From Nocardia sp. NRRL S-836 (GTDB taxonomy: Bacteria > Actinomycetota > Actinomycetes > Mycobacteriales > Pseudonocardiaceae): a stretch of DNA of 64,000 nt. The stretch's first letter is position 1. Every line of letters starts with the position of its first letter. The translations under genes were made by a program, and so were the position numbers. Of this stretch, positions 32,171 through 44,830 are shown in pieces. The stretch is from the NCBI RefSeq assembly GCF_001279525.1, contig NZ_LGDY01000094.1:1-64000 (forward strand). Direction: 5' to 3'. The notes under the pieces are model-generated. The model was not told the origin of the DNA and ran no database searches. It saw only the letters and a list, made by a program, of their open reading frames with translations.

Positions 32171-32527
32171 GCCGCATTTCTACTCCGGTTCGGTCGGCTC
32201 GCCTGGGTTGCGCGACCGGCCATGTGACCGTGCAAGAGGTTCCGCACGCCGATCCGCGCGACCCCGCACGGTTCGGCGCGGCCAATCACGCAACCGCCGC
32301 CGCGACTTCGCCCCGCTGATCCGCGCAAACCGCTGCGCGACTTCGCCAAACCGGTCTAGGAAGCCGCCCCGTTGAAACCGCTTGGCCGGCACGCGCAATC
32401 ACGATCCACCGAAATCCGCCAAGCCGGCACACAACCACGGCCCGCCGAAACCCCGCCAAGCCGACGCGCGCACCCACGCCCCACCAAGACTCGCCAAACC
32501 AACGCGGGAAACCCACGCCCCACCCAG
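32171..32527. other. Gene-free region between hydrolase and SARP gene
   Basis: About 360 bp with no supported gene; the second half is the degenerate tandem repeat described at 32368-32527. Plus-strand open frames here are low-complexity Arg/Pro/Ala and look non-coding. Confidence 0.6.
32368..32527. repeat. Degenerate ~38-bp tandem repeat, about four copies
   Basis: Units begin CCGTTGAAACCG, CCGAAATCCGCC, CCGAAACCCCGCC and CCAAGACTCGCC, and end with CACG-rich stretches (for example CACCCACGCCCC). They decay toward the stop codon of the SARP gene at 32528. Period and phase were judged by eye. Confidence 0.5.
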
Positions 32528-35332
32528 CTAAGCCAGCTCGTGCAACCGCGCCCGAACCTCGGCGGTCAACGGATGATCGTAATCCTCGTAGATCGTCAAA
32601 GCCTCCAGCAGGTGCATCCGCGCCACCTCCGGCTGCCCGAGGCTCGTCTCCCCCATCCCGTGCAACGCCTCGGCGAGGCTCTTCCGATCCCCCAGCACCC
32701 GCAGGAACTCCAGCGCATGCCGGAACGACTCGCGTGACTCGATGCGCGCGCCGAGTTTGAGCTGCGCCCACCCGATGCTCACCAACGCCATCGCTTTGCC
32801 GTGCATGGCGCCGTGCGAGTCCATGATCTCGAATGCTGTCCGGGCGGATTCGAGAGAAGCCGAGTATTGGCCGGCGGAGCGCAGGATGTCGCTCAGGAAC
32901 AGCCGGGTGCCGCCCTCGCCGAACCACGAGCCGACCGCGGCGTGCTGGTGCAGGGCCTCGCTGAAGCGGTCCACGGCGAGGTCGAACTGGCGCAGGCCGC
33001 CGTAGGCCATGCCCAGGCCGGTGAGGCTCCACGCGGCGCCCACGGGGTCGGGGATGGCGCGGCGGATCGCCAGTGCGCGGTCGAAGAGTTCCAGGGCGTC
33101 GGCGAAGCGCTGGCCGCGGCAGGCGGCCAGGGCCTGGCCGTGGATGGCCCAGGCGCGGGCGGCCTGGTTGCCGTCGGTGGCGGCGGCGCGTTCGGCGATG
33201 CGGTAGGTGCGGGTCCACTCGTCCAGTGCGCTGGAGACGATGAAGTAGTTCCACAGGGCTACCGGGATTTGCCAGGCTGCCGGGGAGTGTTCGTCCTCGG
33301 CGAGGCGGGTGACGGCGAGGAGGTTCGCCGATTCGGTGCGGCACCAGGCGAAGGCATCGTCGTGCGAGGTGAAGTCCTGAGTGGACGGTGGGGGTAGCAG
33401 GAACGACGGGTGGTCGGGCGGGGCGATGACGAGGCCGGCGGCGTTCGCGGTGTCGGCGTACCAGCGCAGCAGGCGGGTCACGGCCTCGGCGCGGCCGTCG
33501 GCGGACTCCTCGGTGGCGCTGAGTTCGGTGGCGTACAGGCGGAGCAGGTCGTGCAGGCGGTAGCGGCCGCGGGCGACCTCCTCCAGCATGTGGCCGCCGG
33601 CCAGCACGTCGAGCAGGGTGCGCGCGCGGGGTTCGGGTGCGCCGGCCAGTGCGGCGGCCGCGGCGAGGCTGATCTCGGCGCCGGGGTGCAGGCCGATGAG
33701 GCGGAACATCCTTGCCGCGTCGGGTTTCAGGGCCAGGTAGGACCACGAGAACGCGGCACGGACGGCGGTGTCCTCGTCGTCGCCGGTCGCGAGGACGTTG
33801 AGGCGGTCGCGTTCGTCGGCGAGGTCGTTCGCCAGGTCGGCCAGGGTCAGGTGCGGGCGGGTGACGACGCGTTCGGCCGCGATGCGCACGGCCAGGGGCA
33901 GGTGGCCGCACAGTTCGACCAGGCGGGCGGCCGCGTCGGGTTCGGCGGCGACGCGGTCGGGGCCCACCGCGGAGGTGAGCAGGGCCAGGGCTTCGTCGCG
34001 GGTCAGCGTCGACAGCGTCACGGAGTGCGCGCCGTCGCGGGCGACGAGGCCGCCGAGGTGGTTGCGCGAGGTCACCAGCACCATCGACGACGAGCGGCCG
34101 GGCAGCAGCGGGCGGACCTGTTCGGCCAGGCGGGCGTTGTCCAGCAGCACCAGCACGCGCTTGCCGGCCAGCACGCTGCGGTACAGCGCTGACTTCGCCG
34201 ACAGGTCCTCCGGGACGCGTTCGGCCGGCACGCCGAGGCTCTGCAGCAGCTGGTGCAACGCGGCGGAGGGCTGGACGGGCGGTGCGGAGGCGTCGAAGCC
34301 GCGCAGGTCGACGTGCAGCTGGCCGTCGGGGAAGCGGGACGCGACCTGGTGGGCGAACCGCACGGCGAGGGCGGTCTTGCCGACGCCGCCGGTGCCGGTG
34401 ATCGCGACGAGCACCGGGGAGTGGTCGTGCGGCACGACCTCGGCGAGCTTCGCGAGCTCCTTGGCTCGGCCGGTGAAGTCGCGGATCCCGTGCGGCAGCT
34501 GGACCGGTACCAGCACCGGGGCCGCGGGCTCCGGCTGGGGTTCGTGGCCGCCGACCAGCAGTTGCTCGTGCAGCTGGCGCAGTTCGGGGCCGGGTTCGAT
34601 GCCGAGCTCCTCGATCAGGAGCCGGCGGAGGTCCGTGTAGACGGCCAACGCCTCGGCTTGCCGTCCGGCGCGGTACAGGGCCGACATGAGCAGGCCGTGC
34701 AGCCTCTCCCGCAGCGGGTGCGCACTGACCAGCGTCGTCAGCTCCGCGGCCACCTCGGTCTCACGCCCCACGGACAACATCAGTGCGGCGCGCTGCTCCA
34801 CGGCCGTGAGCCGCAGTTCGGCCAGGCGCGCGCGTTCCACCGCGGCGAACGGTCCCGGCACGCCGTCCAGTGCGACGCCACGCCACAACCCCAGCGCGGC
34901 GTCGAACGCGCTGACAGCGGCCGTGGGGTTGTGGCGTAATCGCCCGGCATCGTCCAGGTGGGTGCGGAACAGCGCGACGTCGCTCGCGTCGGACGGCAGG
35001 CGCAACAGGTACCCGGCGTCCGTGGAGAGCAGCACCGAGCTGGGTGCGCGCGAGGCCCGATCCGGTTCGAAGAGCCGGCGCAGGCCGGCCACGTAGGTGT
35101 GGATGCCGTTGTCCGCGCTGGCCGGTGGGTCGTCGCCCCAGACCGCGTCGATCAGCTCGCTGCGGGAGACGACGTGGTTGGCGCGCAACGCGAGCACCGC
35201 CAGCACCGCTCGCTGCCTCGGTGGTCCGAGGGTGAGCTCCTGGCCGTCCACCGTCGCCGCGAGCGCGCCCAGCAGGCTGACGCGCAACTCGTTCTGCACC
35301 CTTTGTCTCACTTCGTCGCTGTCCGCAGTCAC
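32528..35332 (-). CDS. AfsR/SARP-family pathway regulator (SARP + NB-ARC + TPR)
   Basis: A 934-aa regulator with the AfsR layout. The N-terminal OmpR-like winged helix is at about residues 17-95 (LGPPRQRAVLAVLALRANHV, WGDDPPASADNGIHTYVAGL). A bacterial transcriptional activation domain runs to about 255 (TVEQRAALMLSVGRETEVAA, LRRLLIEELGIEPGPELRQL). An NB-ARC/STAND ATPase follows with P-loop ITGTGGVGKTALAVRFAHQV near residue 310 and LVLLDNARLAEQVRP. TPR-like helices then fill residues about 640-934. SARPs bind direct heptamer repeats; exactly such repeats with 11-bp pitch lie just upstream (35346-35385), in front of a divergent methyltransferase. The start is GTG 35332, with TAGGTT (35343-35338) close by. 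No large biosynthetic cluster is adjacent. Confidence 0.93.
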   Translation of the reverse strand: MTADSDEVRQRVQNELRVSLLGALAATVDGQELTLGPPRQRAVLAVLALRANHVVSRSELIDAVWGDDPPASADNGIHTYVAGLRRLFEPDRASRAPSSVLLSTDAGYLLRLPSDASDVALFRTHLDDAGRLRHNPTAAVSAFDAALGLWRGVALDGVPGPFAAVERARLAELRLTAVEQRAALMLSVGRETEVAAELTTLVSAHPLRERLHGLLMSALYRAGRQAEALAVYTDLRRLLIEELGIEPGPELRQLHEQLLVGGHEPQPEPAAPVLVPVQLPHGIRDFTGRAKELAKLAEVVPHDHSPVLVAITGTGGVGKTALAVRFAHQVASRFPDGQLHVDLRGFDASAPPVQPSAALHQLLQSLGVPAERVPEDLSAKSALYRSVLAGKRVLVLLDNARLAEQVRPLLPGRSSSMVLVTSRNHLGGLVARDGAHSVTLSTLTRDEALALLTSAVGPDRVAAEPDAAARLVELCGHLPLAVRIAAERVVTRPHLTLADLANDLADERDRLNVLATGDDEDTAVRAAFSWSYLALKPDAARMFRLIGLHPGAEISLAAAAALAGAPEPRARTLLDVLAGGHMLEEVARGRYRLHDLLRLYATELSATEESADGRAEAVTRLLRWYADTANAAGLVIAPPDHPSFLLPPPSTQDFTSHDDAFAWCRTESANLLAVTRLAEDEHSPAAWQIPVALWNYFIVSSALDEWTRTYRIAERAAATDGNQAARAWAIHGQALAACRGQRFADALELFDRALAIRRAIPDPVGAAWSLTGLGMAYGGLRQFDLAVDRFSEALHQHAAVGSWFGEGGTRLFLSDILRSAGQYSASLESARTAFEIMDSHGAMHGKAMALVSIGWAQLKLGARIESRESFRHALEFLRVLGDRKSLAEALHGMGETSLGQPEVARMHLLEALTIYEDYDHPLTAEVRARLHELA

Positions 35333-35345
35333 CTAGCAACCTACC

Positions 35346-35399
35346 GTCAGATTTCGTCCAGAGGCCATCCAGAGTCCGTGCAGAGGCCTTCTCCACACT
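35346..35399 (+). promoter_or_regulatory. SARP-type operator: four heptamer repeats at 11-bp pitch plus -10
   Basis: GTCAGAT (35346), TCCAGAG (35357), TCCAGAG (35368) and TGCAGAG (35379) are spaced exactly 11 bp and share CAGA. Eight bases after the last repeat lies CACACT (35394-35399), the spacing reported between SARP repeats and the -10 of target promoters. It faces the methyltransferase at 35438; the repeats also cover the likely -35 area of the regulator's own gene. Confidence 0.75.
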
Positions 35400-35437
35400 T
35401 CACAACAGGTGGATTGGGCCGAAATGAGGGGGCGGAG

Positions 35438-36052
35438 ATGAACGCGGCCGAGGTGTTCGACACGCTGGGACTGGAATACCAACGCGCCTGGTCGCACCAG
35501 CCGGCCCTGCACGGCACCCTCGCCTGGTTCGCAGCGACGCAGCCCGCGGGCTCGCGCGTGCTGGACATCGGCTGCGGCACCGGTGTCCCGGTCGCCCGCA
35601 CGCTCGCGAAGGCCGGCATGAAGGTCACCGGCCTCGACGTCTCGCCGGTCATGGTCGACCTCGCCACCGAGCAGGTCCCGGACGCGGCGTTCCACAAGAT
35701 CGACATCCGTGACTTCGAGTCACCGCCCGGCTCCTGGGACGTGATCTGCGCCGTCTTCTCGCTGCTGCAGATGCCGCAGGCCGAGATCCTCGACGTCCTG
35801 GGCCGCGTGTCGACGTGGCTGCGTCCCGGCGGGCACTTCTTCCTGGCCACCGTGGCGTTCGACGTCGAGCAGGCGACCCTGCCGTGGATGGGTCAGGAGA
35901 TCGTGGTGTCGTCGTTCTCCGAGGAGAACTACGAGCAGCACCTCGGCGAGGTCGGGCTGCGGGTCGTGCGCCGGAGCAGGCCGGTGTTCACCCCGTCCTA
36001 CCCCGGCGCCATGCCGGAGGAGTCGCTGCACCTGGTGTGCCAACGCCCCTGA
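35438..36052 (+). CDS. Class I SAM methyltransferase, likely SARP target
   Basis: A 204-aa methyltransferase with motif I RVLDIGCGTGVPVARTLA near residue 37, the acidic post-strand-2 residue in VTGLDVSPVMVDLA, SWDVICAVFSLLQM, and a motif around LRPGGHFFLATVAFD. The substrate is unknown. ATG 35438 has GGCGGAG directly upstream. The promoter region carries four 11-bp-periodic heptamers typical of SARP binding and a well-placed -10, so it is probably activated by the divergently encoded AfsR-like protein. The neighbours do not reveal a pathway. It ends 3 bp before the convergent atpB-like gene. Confidence 0.88.
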   Translation: MNAAEVFDTLGLEYQRAWSHQPALHGTLAWFAATQPAGSRVLDIGCGTGVPVARTLAKAGMKVTGLDVSPVMVDLATEQVPDAAFHKIDIRDFESPPGSWDVICAVFSLLQMPQAEILDVLGRVSTWLRPGGHFFLATVAFDVEQATLPWMGQEIVVSSFSEENYEQHLGEVGLRVVRRSRPVFTPSYPGAMPEESLHLVCQRP

Positions 36053-36055
36053 CGG

Positions 36056-36856
36056 TCAGTGGTGTTCGGCCAGTGCGCGGCCGATGAAGTGCGCTGACAG
36101 CGTGGCGAAGATGTACGCCTGCAGCACCTGGATCAACGCCTCCAGGAACACGATCGCGATGGCGAGCGCGAACCCGAGCACCGACACCGGCTTGAGCCAG
36201 ACGTTGGTCTGCAACAACAGGAACTCGCCGCCGAGCGTGAACACGAGCACCAGCAGGTGGCCCGCGAACATCGCCGCGAACACCCGGATGGCGAGGTTCA
36301 CCGGGTCGAAGAAGAACTTGAGGATGACCTCGGTCGGGATCAGCAGGCCCCACAGCACCGGCTTCGGCACGTCCGGGATGATGAACTGGTTGCGCAGGTA
36401 GCCGCGCAGCCCGAACTTCCTGATGCCCACGAAGTGGTAGAGCGGGAAGATGATGATCAACGCCACCGCGGCCGGAAACCCGATGTGCGTCATCGTCGGG
36501 AACTGGACCAGCGGCACCAGCCCGTAGAGGTTGTTCACCAGCACGAAGCAGAAGATGCTGACGATCAACGGCACGTACGGCGCGAACTCCTTCGCGCCGA
36601 TCTGCTCGCGTGCGATGGTGTTGCGCCCGAAGTCGTAGACCGACTCGGCCGCGAACTGCCACCTGGTCGGCACGAGTTTCAGGTTCCTGGTCGTGGCCAG
36701 GAAGAACACCGTGATGATCACGACGGAGAGCACCAGCAGCACCATCGGCTTGGTGATCTCAAGATCGAACGGCACCCCGAACGGGTGGTGCCAGGTGAAG
36801 ATCGGCGGCAAGAAGACGTCGTCTTTGCCGGGTGGGTTGAACACGACATCGGCCAT
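36056..36856 (-). CDS. atpB: F0F1 ATP synthase subunit a, orphan copy
   Basis: A 266-aa integral membrane protein matching ATP synthase subunit a, which carries protons to the c-ring. The essential Arg is intact in FDPVNLAIRVFAAMFAGHLL (near residue 180), and the final helix keeps the conserved Gln region (EALIQVLQAYIFATLSAHFI). About six helices are present; the length is normal. No other atp gene (E, F, H, A, G, D, C) lies in the window, although this gene normally heads the atp operon. It is therefore either a second copy or a relocated one. Its Shine-Dalgarno (GAGGGGG) lies in the arm of a long hairpin (36861-36909) between it and the RNase J gene. ATG 36856 is clear. Confidence 0.93.
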   Translation of the reverse strand: MADVVFNPPGKDDVFLPPIFTWHHPFGVPFDLEITKPMVLLVLSVVIITVFFLATTRNLKLVPTRWQFAAESVYDFGRNTIAREQIGAKEFAPYVPLIVSIFCFVLVNNLYGLVPLVQFPTMTHIGFPAAVALIIIFPLYHFVGIRKFGLRGYLRNQFIIPDVPKPVLWGLLIPTEVILKFFFDPVNLAIRVFAAMFAGHLLVLVFTLGGEFLLLQTNVWLKPVSVLGFALAIAIVFLEALIQVLQAYIFATLSAHFIGRALAEHH

Positions 36857-36860
36857 GGGC

Positions 36861-36909
36861 GTCCCCCTCGTCCAAGGTCTGGGACCAAACCTTATCGGAC
36901 GAGGGGGAC
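36861..36909 (-). promoter_or_regulatory. Hairpin sequestering the atpB Shine-Dalgarno, with embedded promoter
   Basis: Arms GTCCCCCTCGTCC (36861-36873) and GGACGAGGGGGAC (36897-36909) are perfect complements; inside, AAGGT/ACCTT (36874-36878, 36889-36893) extend the stem. On the minus strand the second arm contains the atpB Shine-Dalgarno. A -10-like TAAGGT (36894-36889) with GTGACC as -35 sits inside the loop, so transcripts from it would lack the first arm. It may also terminate RNase J transcription. Confidence 0.55.
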
Positions 36910-36940
36910 CCAGGTCACAGAAGGGTCACGGCTTCGGCGC

Positions 36941-40145
<3,205 letters not shown>

Positions 40146-40201
40146 GTCAGTTGTCCTCCTGGCCGAGATCGGCACGACACCACCATTGCACCACAGGCGG
40201 C

Positions 40202-40615
40202 TCAGGGGTCGTTGGGCCTGTAGCAGCCGGTGAAGCCGGCGGGCTTGGCGGAGCTGCCGGCCAGCAGGGTGACGGTCTGGTCGCGGGTGAGGTTCTCCGG
40301 GTAGTTCGGCCAGTCCGGTTCCTGCCCGTTGACGTGCAGCTCGTCCAGCCAGTAGCCGGACTGGCCGGAGATCTTGGCGAACTCCAGGTCGCAGCCCTTC
40401 ACCCGGACCACCACCTCGATGGTCTTCTCGGAGGACTTGACCGTGCGCTTGCCGACCTTCTTGGACTTCTTCTCCTTCTCGGTGCTGGGCTCGCCGGGGT
40501 TGGCGAAGCCGGCGGCCTTGAGCTCGGAGACGAACTTGTCCTCGTTGCTCGCGCACGCCGTCATGGTGGCCGCACAGCCGAGGACCAGCAGGAGTGGAAC
40601 AACGCGTCTTCTCAC
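40202..40615 (-). CDS. Exported lipoprotein coupled to Ser/Thr kinase
   Basis: A 137-aa predicted lipoprotein: signal sequence RRRVVPLLLVLGCAATMTAC with lipobox MTAC (lipidated Cys near residue 21), then a Lys/Glu-rich segment (EPSTEKEKKSKKVGKRTVKS) and a beta-rich C-terminal domain with two more Cys that may pair (RVKGCDLEF; AGFTGCYRPND). It starts 2 bp after the stop of the kinase gene and so is expressed with it. Its C-terminal domain looks like a ligand or sensor module for the kinase; the kinase itself has an extracellular domain of different sequence. I do not recognise a named family. Confidence 0.75.
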   Translation of the reverse strand: MRRRVVPLLLVLGCAATMTACASNEDKFVSELKAAGFANPGEPSTEKEKKSKKVGKRTVKSSEKTIEVVVRVKGCDLEFAKISGQSGYWLDELHVNGQEPDWPNYPENLTRDQTVTLLAGSSAKPAGFTGCYRPNDP

Positions 40616-40617
40616 CG

Positions 40618-42060
<1,443 letters not shown>

Positions 42061-42131
42061 CGTGCTCTCCTACCGAAACGGCACCAAGGGCGTTGACGGT
42101 ACTTCAGACCCGCCGAACAGGTGATCGGTTC

Positions 42132-42533
42132 CTAGGCCTCCGGCGCTACCACCAGTTCGTGACCTGCGGCACGCAACGCCACCACGGCCCGTTCGAGGTC
42201 CGCCTGCTTCACCAGCAGGTGGTCGGTGTCGTAGGTGGACAGTGCGAACAGCGAGACGCCCGCGGCGGCCAGCTCGCCCGCCAGCGCGGCCATGATGCCG
42301 GTGAGCGTGAACTCCAGCGGCCCGCGCACGGTGAGCAGCCGCCAGCCCTTCTCGGCGGACTCGGCGGGCAGCGCGAACGACGACGGCGCGATGACCGACA
42401 CCTCGTCGGGCGTCCTGGTCACCGACACCAGGACGCCGGTGAGGTCGAACAGCCCGGCGGGGAGCTGGGCGCCAAGCGCCAGACGGGTGACTGTGTACTC
42501 GCCCGGCTGGACGTCCACGATGAGCCGCTTCAT
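42132..42533 (-). CDS. ACT-domain protein
   Basis: A 133-aa protein made of two ACT-like halves: VDVQPGEYTVTRLALGAQLP in the first and WRLLTVRGPLEFTLTGIMAA with LAAAGVSLFALSTYDTDHLL in the second. Such CASTOR/ThrR-like ACT proteins bind amino acids and regulate metabolism; here no enzyme domain is attached. It starts at ATG 42533, 4 bp after the thyX stop, so it is in the thyX transcript, and is followed by the divergent-end gap before the kinase. A ligand cannot be predicted. An in-frame start further upstream would overlap thyX. Confidence 0.8.
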   Translation of the reverse strand: MKRLIVDVQPGEYTVTRLALGAQLPAGLFDLTGVLVSVTRTPDEVSVIAPSSFALPAESAEKGWRLLTVRGPLEFTLTGIMAALAGELAAAGVSLFALSTYDTDHLLVKQADLERAVVALRAAGHELVVAPEA

Positions 42534-42537
42534 GACG

Positions 42538-43242
42538 TCAGCCTTCAACGACGAGCGGGCTGGAAGCAACCTCCGTGCCGTCCGGGAGTGTCGAGATGAC
42601 GAAGTCGGCGAACGCGTTGGGCGCCGCCTTCGTCAGCTCACGCAGGCACGCCACGGCCAGTTCGCGCAGTTCGACGTTGATGTGCTCGGTCGCGCGCATG
42701 GCCACGAAGTGCCGCCACGACCGGTAGTTGCCCGTGACGACGATCTCGGTGCCGGTCGCGTTCGGCAGCACGGACCGTGCGATCTGCCGCGCGCGCCGCC
42801 CGTTGACGGTCCGCTCCAGGCTCTGCACGAGGTCCTCGTACGCCTTGAGGCTCGCCTCGGTGGCCGCGACGAACCGCGCGTGCAGCTCGGGGTTCTCGGC
42901 GATCAGCGAGGGCTCGACCACGTCGGTCGGGTCGGTGCGCTGGGAGAGCTGCGAGTACGAGAAGTGCCGGTGGCGGATCAGCTCGTGGGTGAGCGAGCGG
43001 GGCAGCTCGGTCAGGTAGAGCGTGGCGCTGCCGTGCTCGAACGCGGCCAGGTGCCCGACGTCGAGCAGGTGGTGCAGGAACGTCGCGTTCGTGTTCGTCA
43101 TGGGGTTGGACCGGTCCCAGGACTGGTAGCAGGCCCGTCCGGCGAACTCGACGAGTGCCGCGCCACCGTCCGCGTCGGTCGTCCACGGCACGTCGTCCGG
43201 CGGGATGAACTCGGTTTTCGCCACCAAACGCACTCTGGGCAT
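42538..43242 (-). CDS. thyX: Flavin-dependent thymidylate synthase
   Basis: A 234-aa FAD enzyme converting dUMP to dTMP with methylenetetrahydrofolate and NADPH. The ThyX signature [13 protein letters not shown] is near residue 82, and the nucleotide-binding segment [20 protein letters not shown] (residues about 150-170) and [17 protein letters not shown] follow. ATG 43242 has TAATGT (43255-43250) 7 nt upstream, so the mRNA is probably leaderless. thyX near dapA-rnj is the usual actinobacterial order, though a kinase, lipoprotein and TIGR03085 gene have been inserted between. The ACT gene is co-transcribed 4 bp downstream. Confidence 0.96.
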   Translation of the reverse strand: MPRVRLVAKTEFIPPDDVPWTTDADGGAALVEFAGRACYQSWDRSNPMTNTNATFLHHLLDVGHLAAFEHGSATLYLTELPRSLTHELIRHRHFSYSQLSQRTDPTDVVEPSLIAENPELHARFVAATEASLKAYEDLVQSLERTVNGRRARQIARSVLPNATGTEIVVTGNYRSWRHFVAMRATEHINVELRELAVACLRELTKAAPNAFADFVISTLPDGTEVASSPLVVEG

Positions 43243-43310
43243 GGCACCGACATTAGTCCTGACACCAACTGGCGGTTGCGTGACAGCATGGGTGACGTCA
43301 TAGTGGTGTC

Positions 43311-43841
43311 ATGGATCTGTCGCCGTACATCGCGTCACTGCGCGAGGACCTGGCGACGGCCGCATCAGCGGGGGACGAGAACACCCGTCGAACGGCCGCC
43401 GCGTTGTCCGCAGCGCTCGAACCAGCCGCGCGACTGGCAATCATGAACGCACTGTCGGACCTGGCAGCCGAGGTCACCGCCTCGCTGGAGGGCCAGGTCG
43501 TGGAGGTCAGGCTGGCCGGCCGGGACGTCCAGGTGGTCGTCACCGGATCGGCACCGGAGCAGGACCCCGGCCCGCAGCAGGACGTGCCGCCGCAGTACGG
43601 CACCGGTGACGCCACCGGTGACATCAGCCGCATCACGCTGCGCATGATCAACGAGCTCAAGTCGAAGGCCGAGGCGGCCGCCGCCGCTCAGGGCGTGTCG
43701 CTGAACTCGTTCATCCAGCAGGCCGTGGGCGGAGCGGTGCACGGCAAGCACCGGGAGCACTGGAAGCAGCAGCACAAGGGGTCGAGCGGACAGGGCGGCC
43801 AGGGGTCGGGCTCGCGCGTCCGCGGATGGGTGCAGGGGTGA
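43311..43841 (+). CDS. HicB-like / ribbon-helix-helix antitoxin-type protein
   Basis: A 176-aa protein of the type annotated in streptomycetes as HicB-family antitoxin. The N-terminal helical part (DLSPYIASLREDLATAASAG) is followed by a beta part (GQVVEVRLAGRDVQVVVTGS), then a C-terminal ribbon-helix-helix motif (SRITLRMINELKSKAEAAAA, QGVSLNSFIQQAVGGAVHGK) likely to bind DNA. No HicA toxin is next to it, so it is probably a solitary regulator of the downstream DUF4097 gene, with which it overlaps by GTGA. The promoter is TTGCGT (43276), 17 bp, CATAGT (43299-43304), giving a transcript start at ATG 43311. The tail is Gly/Ser/Gln-rich. Confidence 0.8.
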   Translation: MDLSPYIASLREDLATAASAGDENTRRTAAALSAALEPAARLAIMNALSDLAAEVTASLEGQVVEVRLAGRDVQVVVTGSAPEQDPGPQQDVPPQYGTGDATGDISRITLRMINELKSKAEAAAAAQGVSLNSFIQQAVGGAVHGKHREHWKQQHKGSSGQGGQGSGSRVRGWVQG

Positions 43842-44746
43842 GCGGGATGACCGAACCGAACGAACCGACCGGCGTCGTGCGCCAGCAGAGCTTCGAGCTC
43901 GCGGGCGTCGCGGAGATCGACGTCTCGCTGCTCAGCGGCCGGGTGCAGGTGCACCTCGTCAACGAGCCGGGCGTGCACGTCGAGGTGCGGCACGACCCCG
44001 GCGCGGGCAACACCTGGACCGAGGGCCTGTCCAGCGTGCTGAGCTGGGTCAGCGGCCAGTTCGGCCCCGACAGGGGCACCGCGCCCGCCGGGCCGGAGGA
44101 GGCCGTGCGGGACGCCCGCGTGGAGCTGCTGGGCAACCGCTTGCGCATCGAGTCGTCGAAGGCGCTGCCGTTGCGCGCGATGCCGCTGTCGGTCGTCGTG
44201 ACCGCACCCGCGGGGTCGCACGTGCTGTCCAAGACCGGTGCCGCCGACGTGTCGGTGACCGGTGAGGCCGGCCGGGTCGACCTCAACACCGGCACCGGCA
44301 ACGTCAGCGTGGACCGGGCGACCGGCGAGGCCAAGGTGAACTCGGGCTCCGGCACGGTCCGCCTCGGCACGATGCTCGCGCGCCTCAAGGCCAAGACCGG
44401 CAGCGGTGACGTCGAGGTGTCGTCGGTGGGCGGCAACGCCGTGCTCATCACCGGCACCGGTGACGTGTGGCTGGGCGCGGTGCAGGGTGACGTCATGGTG
44501 CGCACCGGCAGCGGTGACCTGACCGTGGCCGACGCCGCGGCCGGCGAGATCCAGCTCGGCACCGGCTCCGGCAACATCCGCGTCGGCGTCCGCTCCGGCA
44601 CGCTCGCCAGGATCGACCTGGCGTCCACGTCCGGGGGAGCCCGCAGCGACCTCGACGTCTCCGCGGAGCCGCTGGGTGACGCCGCGCTGACGGTCACGGG
44701 CCGCACCGGCAGCGGCACCGCGCTGGTGACCGCCGCCACGAGCTGA
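43838..44746 (+). CDS. DUF4097 beta-helix-like protein
   Basis: A 302-aa protein built mainly of short repeated beta strands of the DUF4097 type: VDLNTGTGNVSVDRATGEA, VNSGSGTVRLGTML, AKTGSGDVEVSSVGG, ITGTGDVWLGAVQG, RTGSGDLTVADAAAG, LGTGSGNIRVGVRSG. The recurrent TGSGD/TGTGN turns every 20-22 residues indicate a right-handed beta-solenoid. No signal peptide is present. The function of the family is unknown; it is often paired with HicB-like DNA-binding proteins, as here, suggesting co-regulation. GTG 43838 gives a GTGA overlap; ATG 43847 is the alternative. A strong hairpin terminator follows at 44763. Confidence 0.85.
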   Translation: MSGMTEPNEPTGVVRQQSFELAGVAEIDVSLLSGRVQVHLVNEPGVHVEVRHDPGAGNTWTEGLSSVLSWVSGQFGPDRGTAPAGPEEAVRDARVELLGNRLRIESSKALPLRAMPLSVVVTAPAGSHVLSKTGAADVSVTGEAGRVDLNTGTGNVSVDRATGEAKVNSGSGTVRLGTMLARLKAKTGSGDVEVSSVGGNAVLITGTGDVWLGAVQGDVMVRTGSGDLTVADAAAGEIQLGTGSGNIRVGVRSGTLARIDLASTSGGARSDLDVSAEPLGDAALTVTGRTGSGTALVTAATS

Positions 44747-44762
44747 CCGGGGGGTCGGTCGG

Positions 44763-44812
44763 TCACGCGAGGGCCCCGCGTTGCCCACAGGGGAACGCGG
44801 GGCCCCGCGTGA
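44763..44812. terminator. Bidirectional terminator hairpin
   Basis: Outer arms TCACGCG (44763-44769) / CGCGTGA (44806-44812) and inner arms GGGCCCCGCGTT (44771-44782) / AACGCGGGGCCC (44794-44805) pair perfectly, with one bulged A and an 11-nt loop. It lies between convergent genes and can serve both. Confidence 0.8.
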
Positions 44813-44830
44813 CACCTTCACCGCGGTCGG

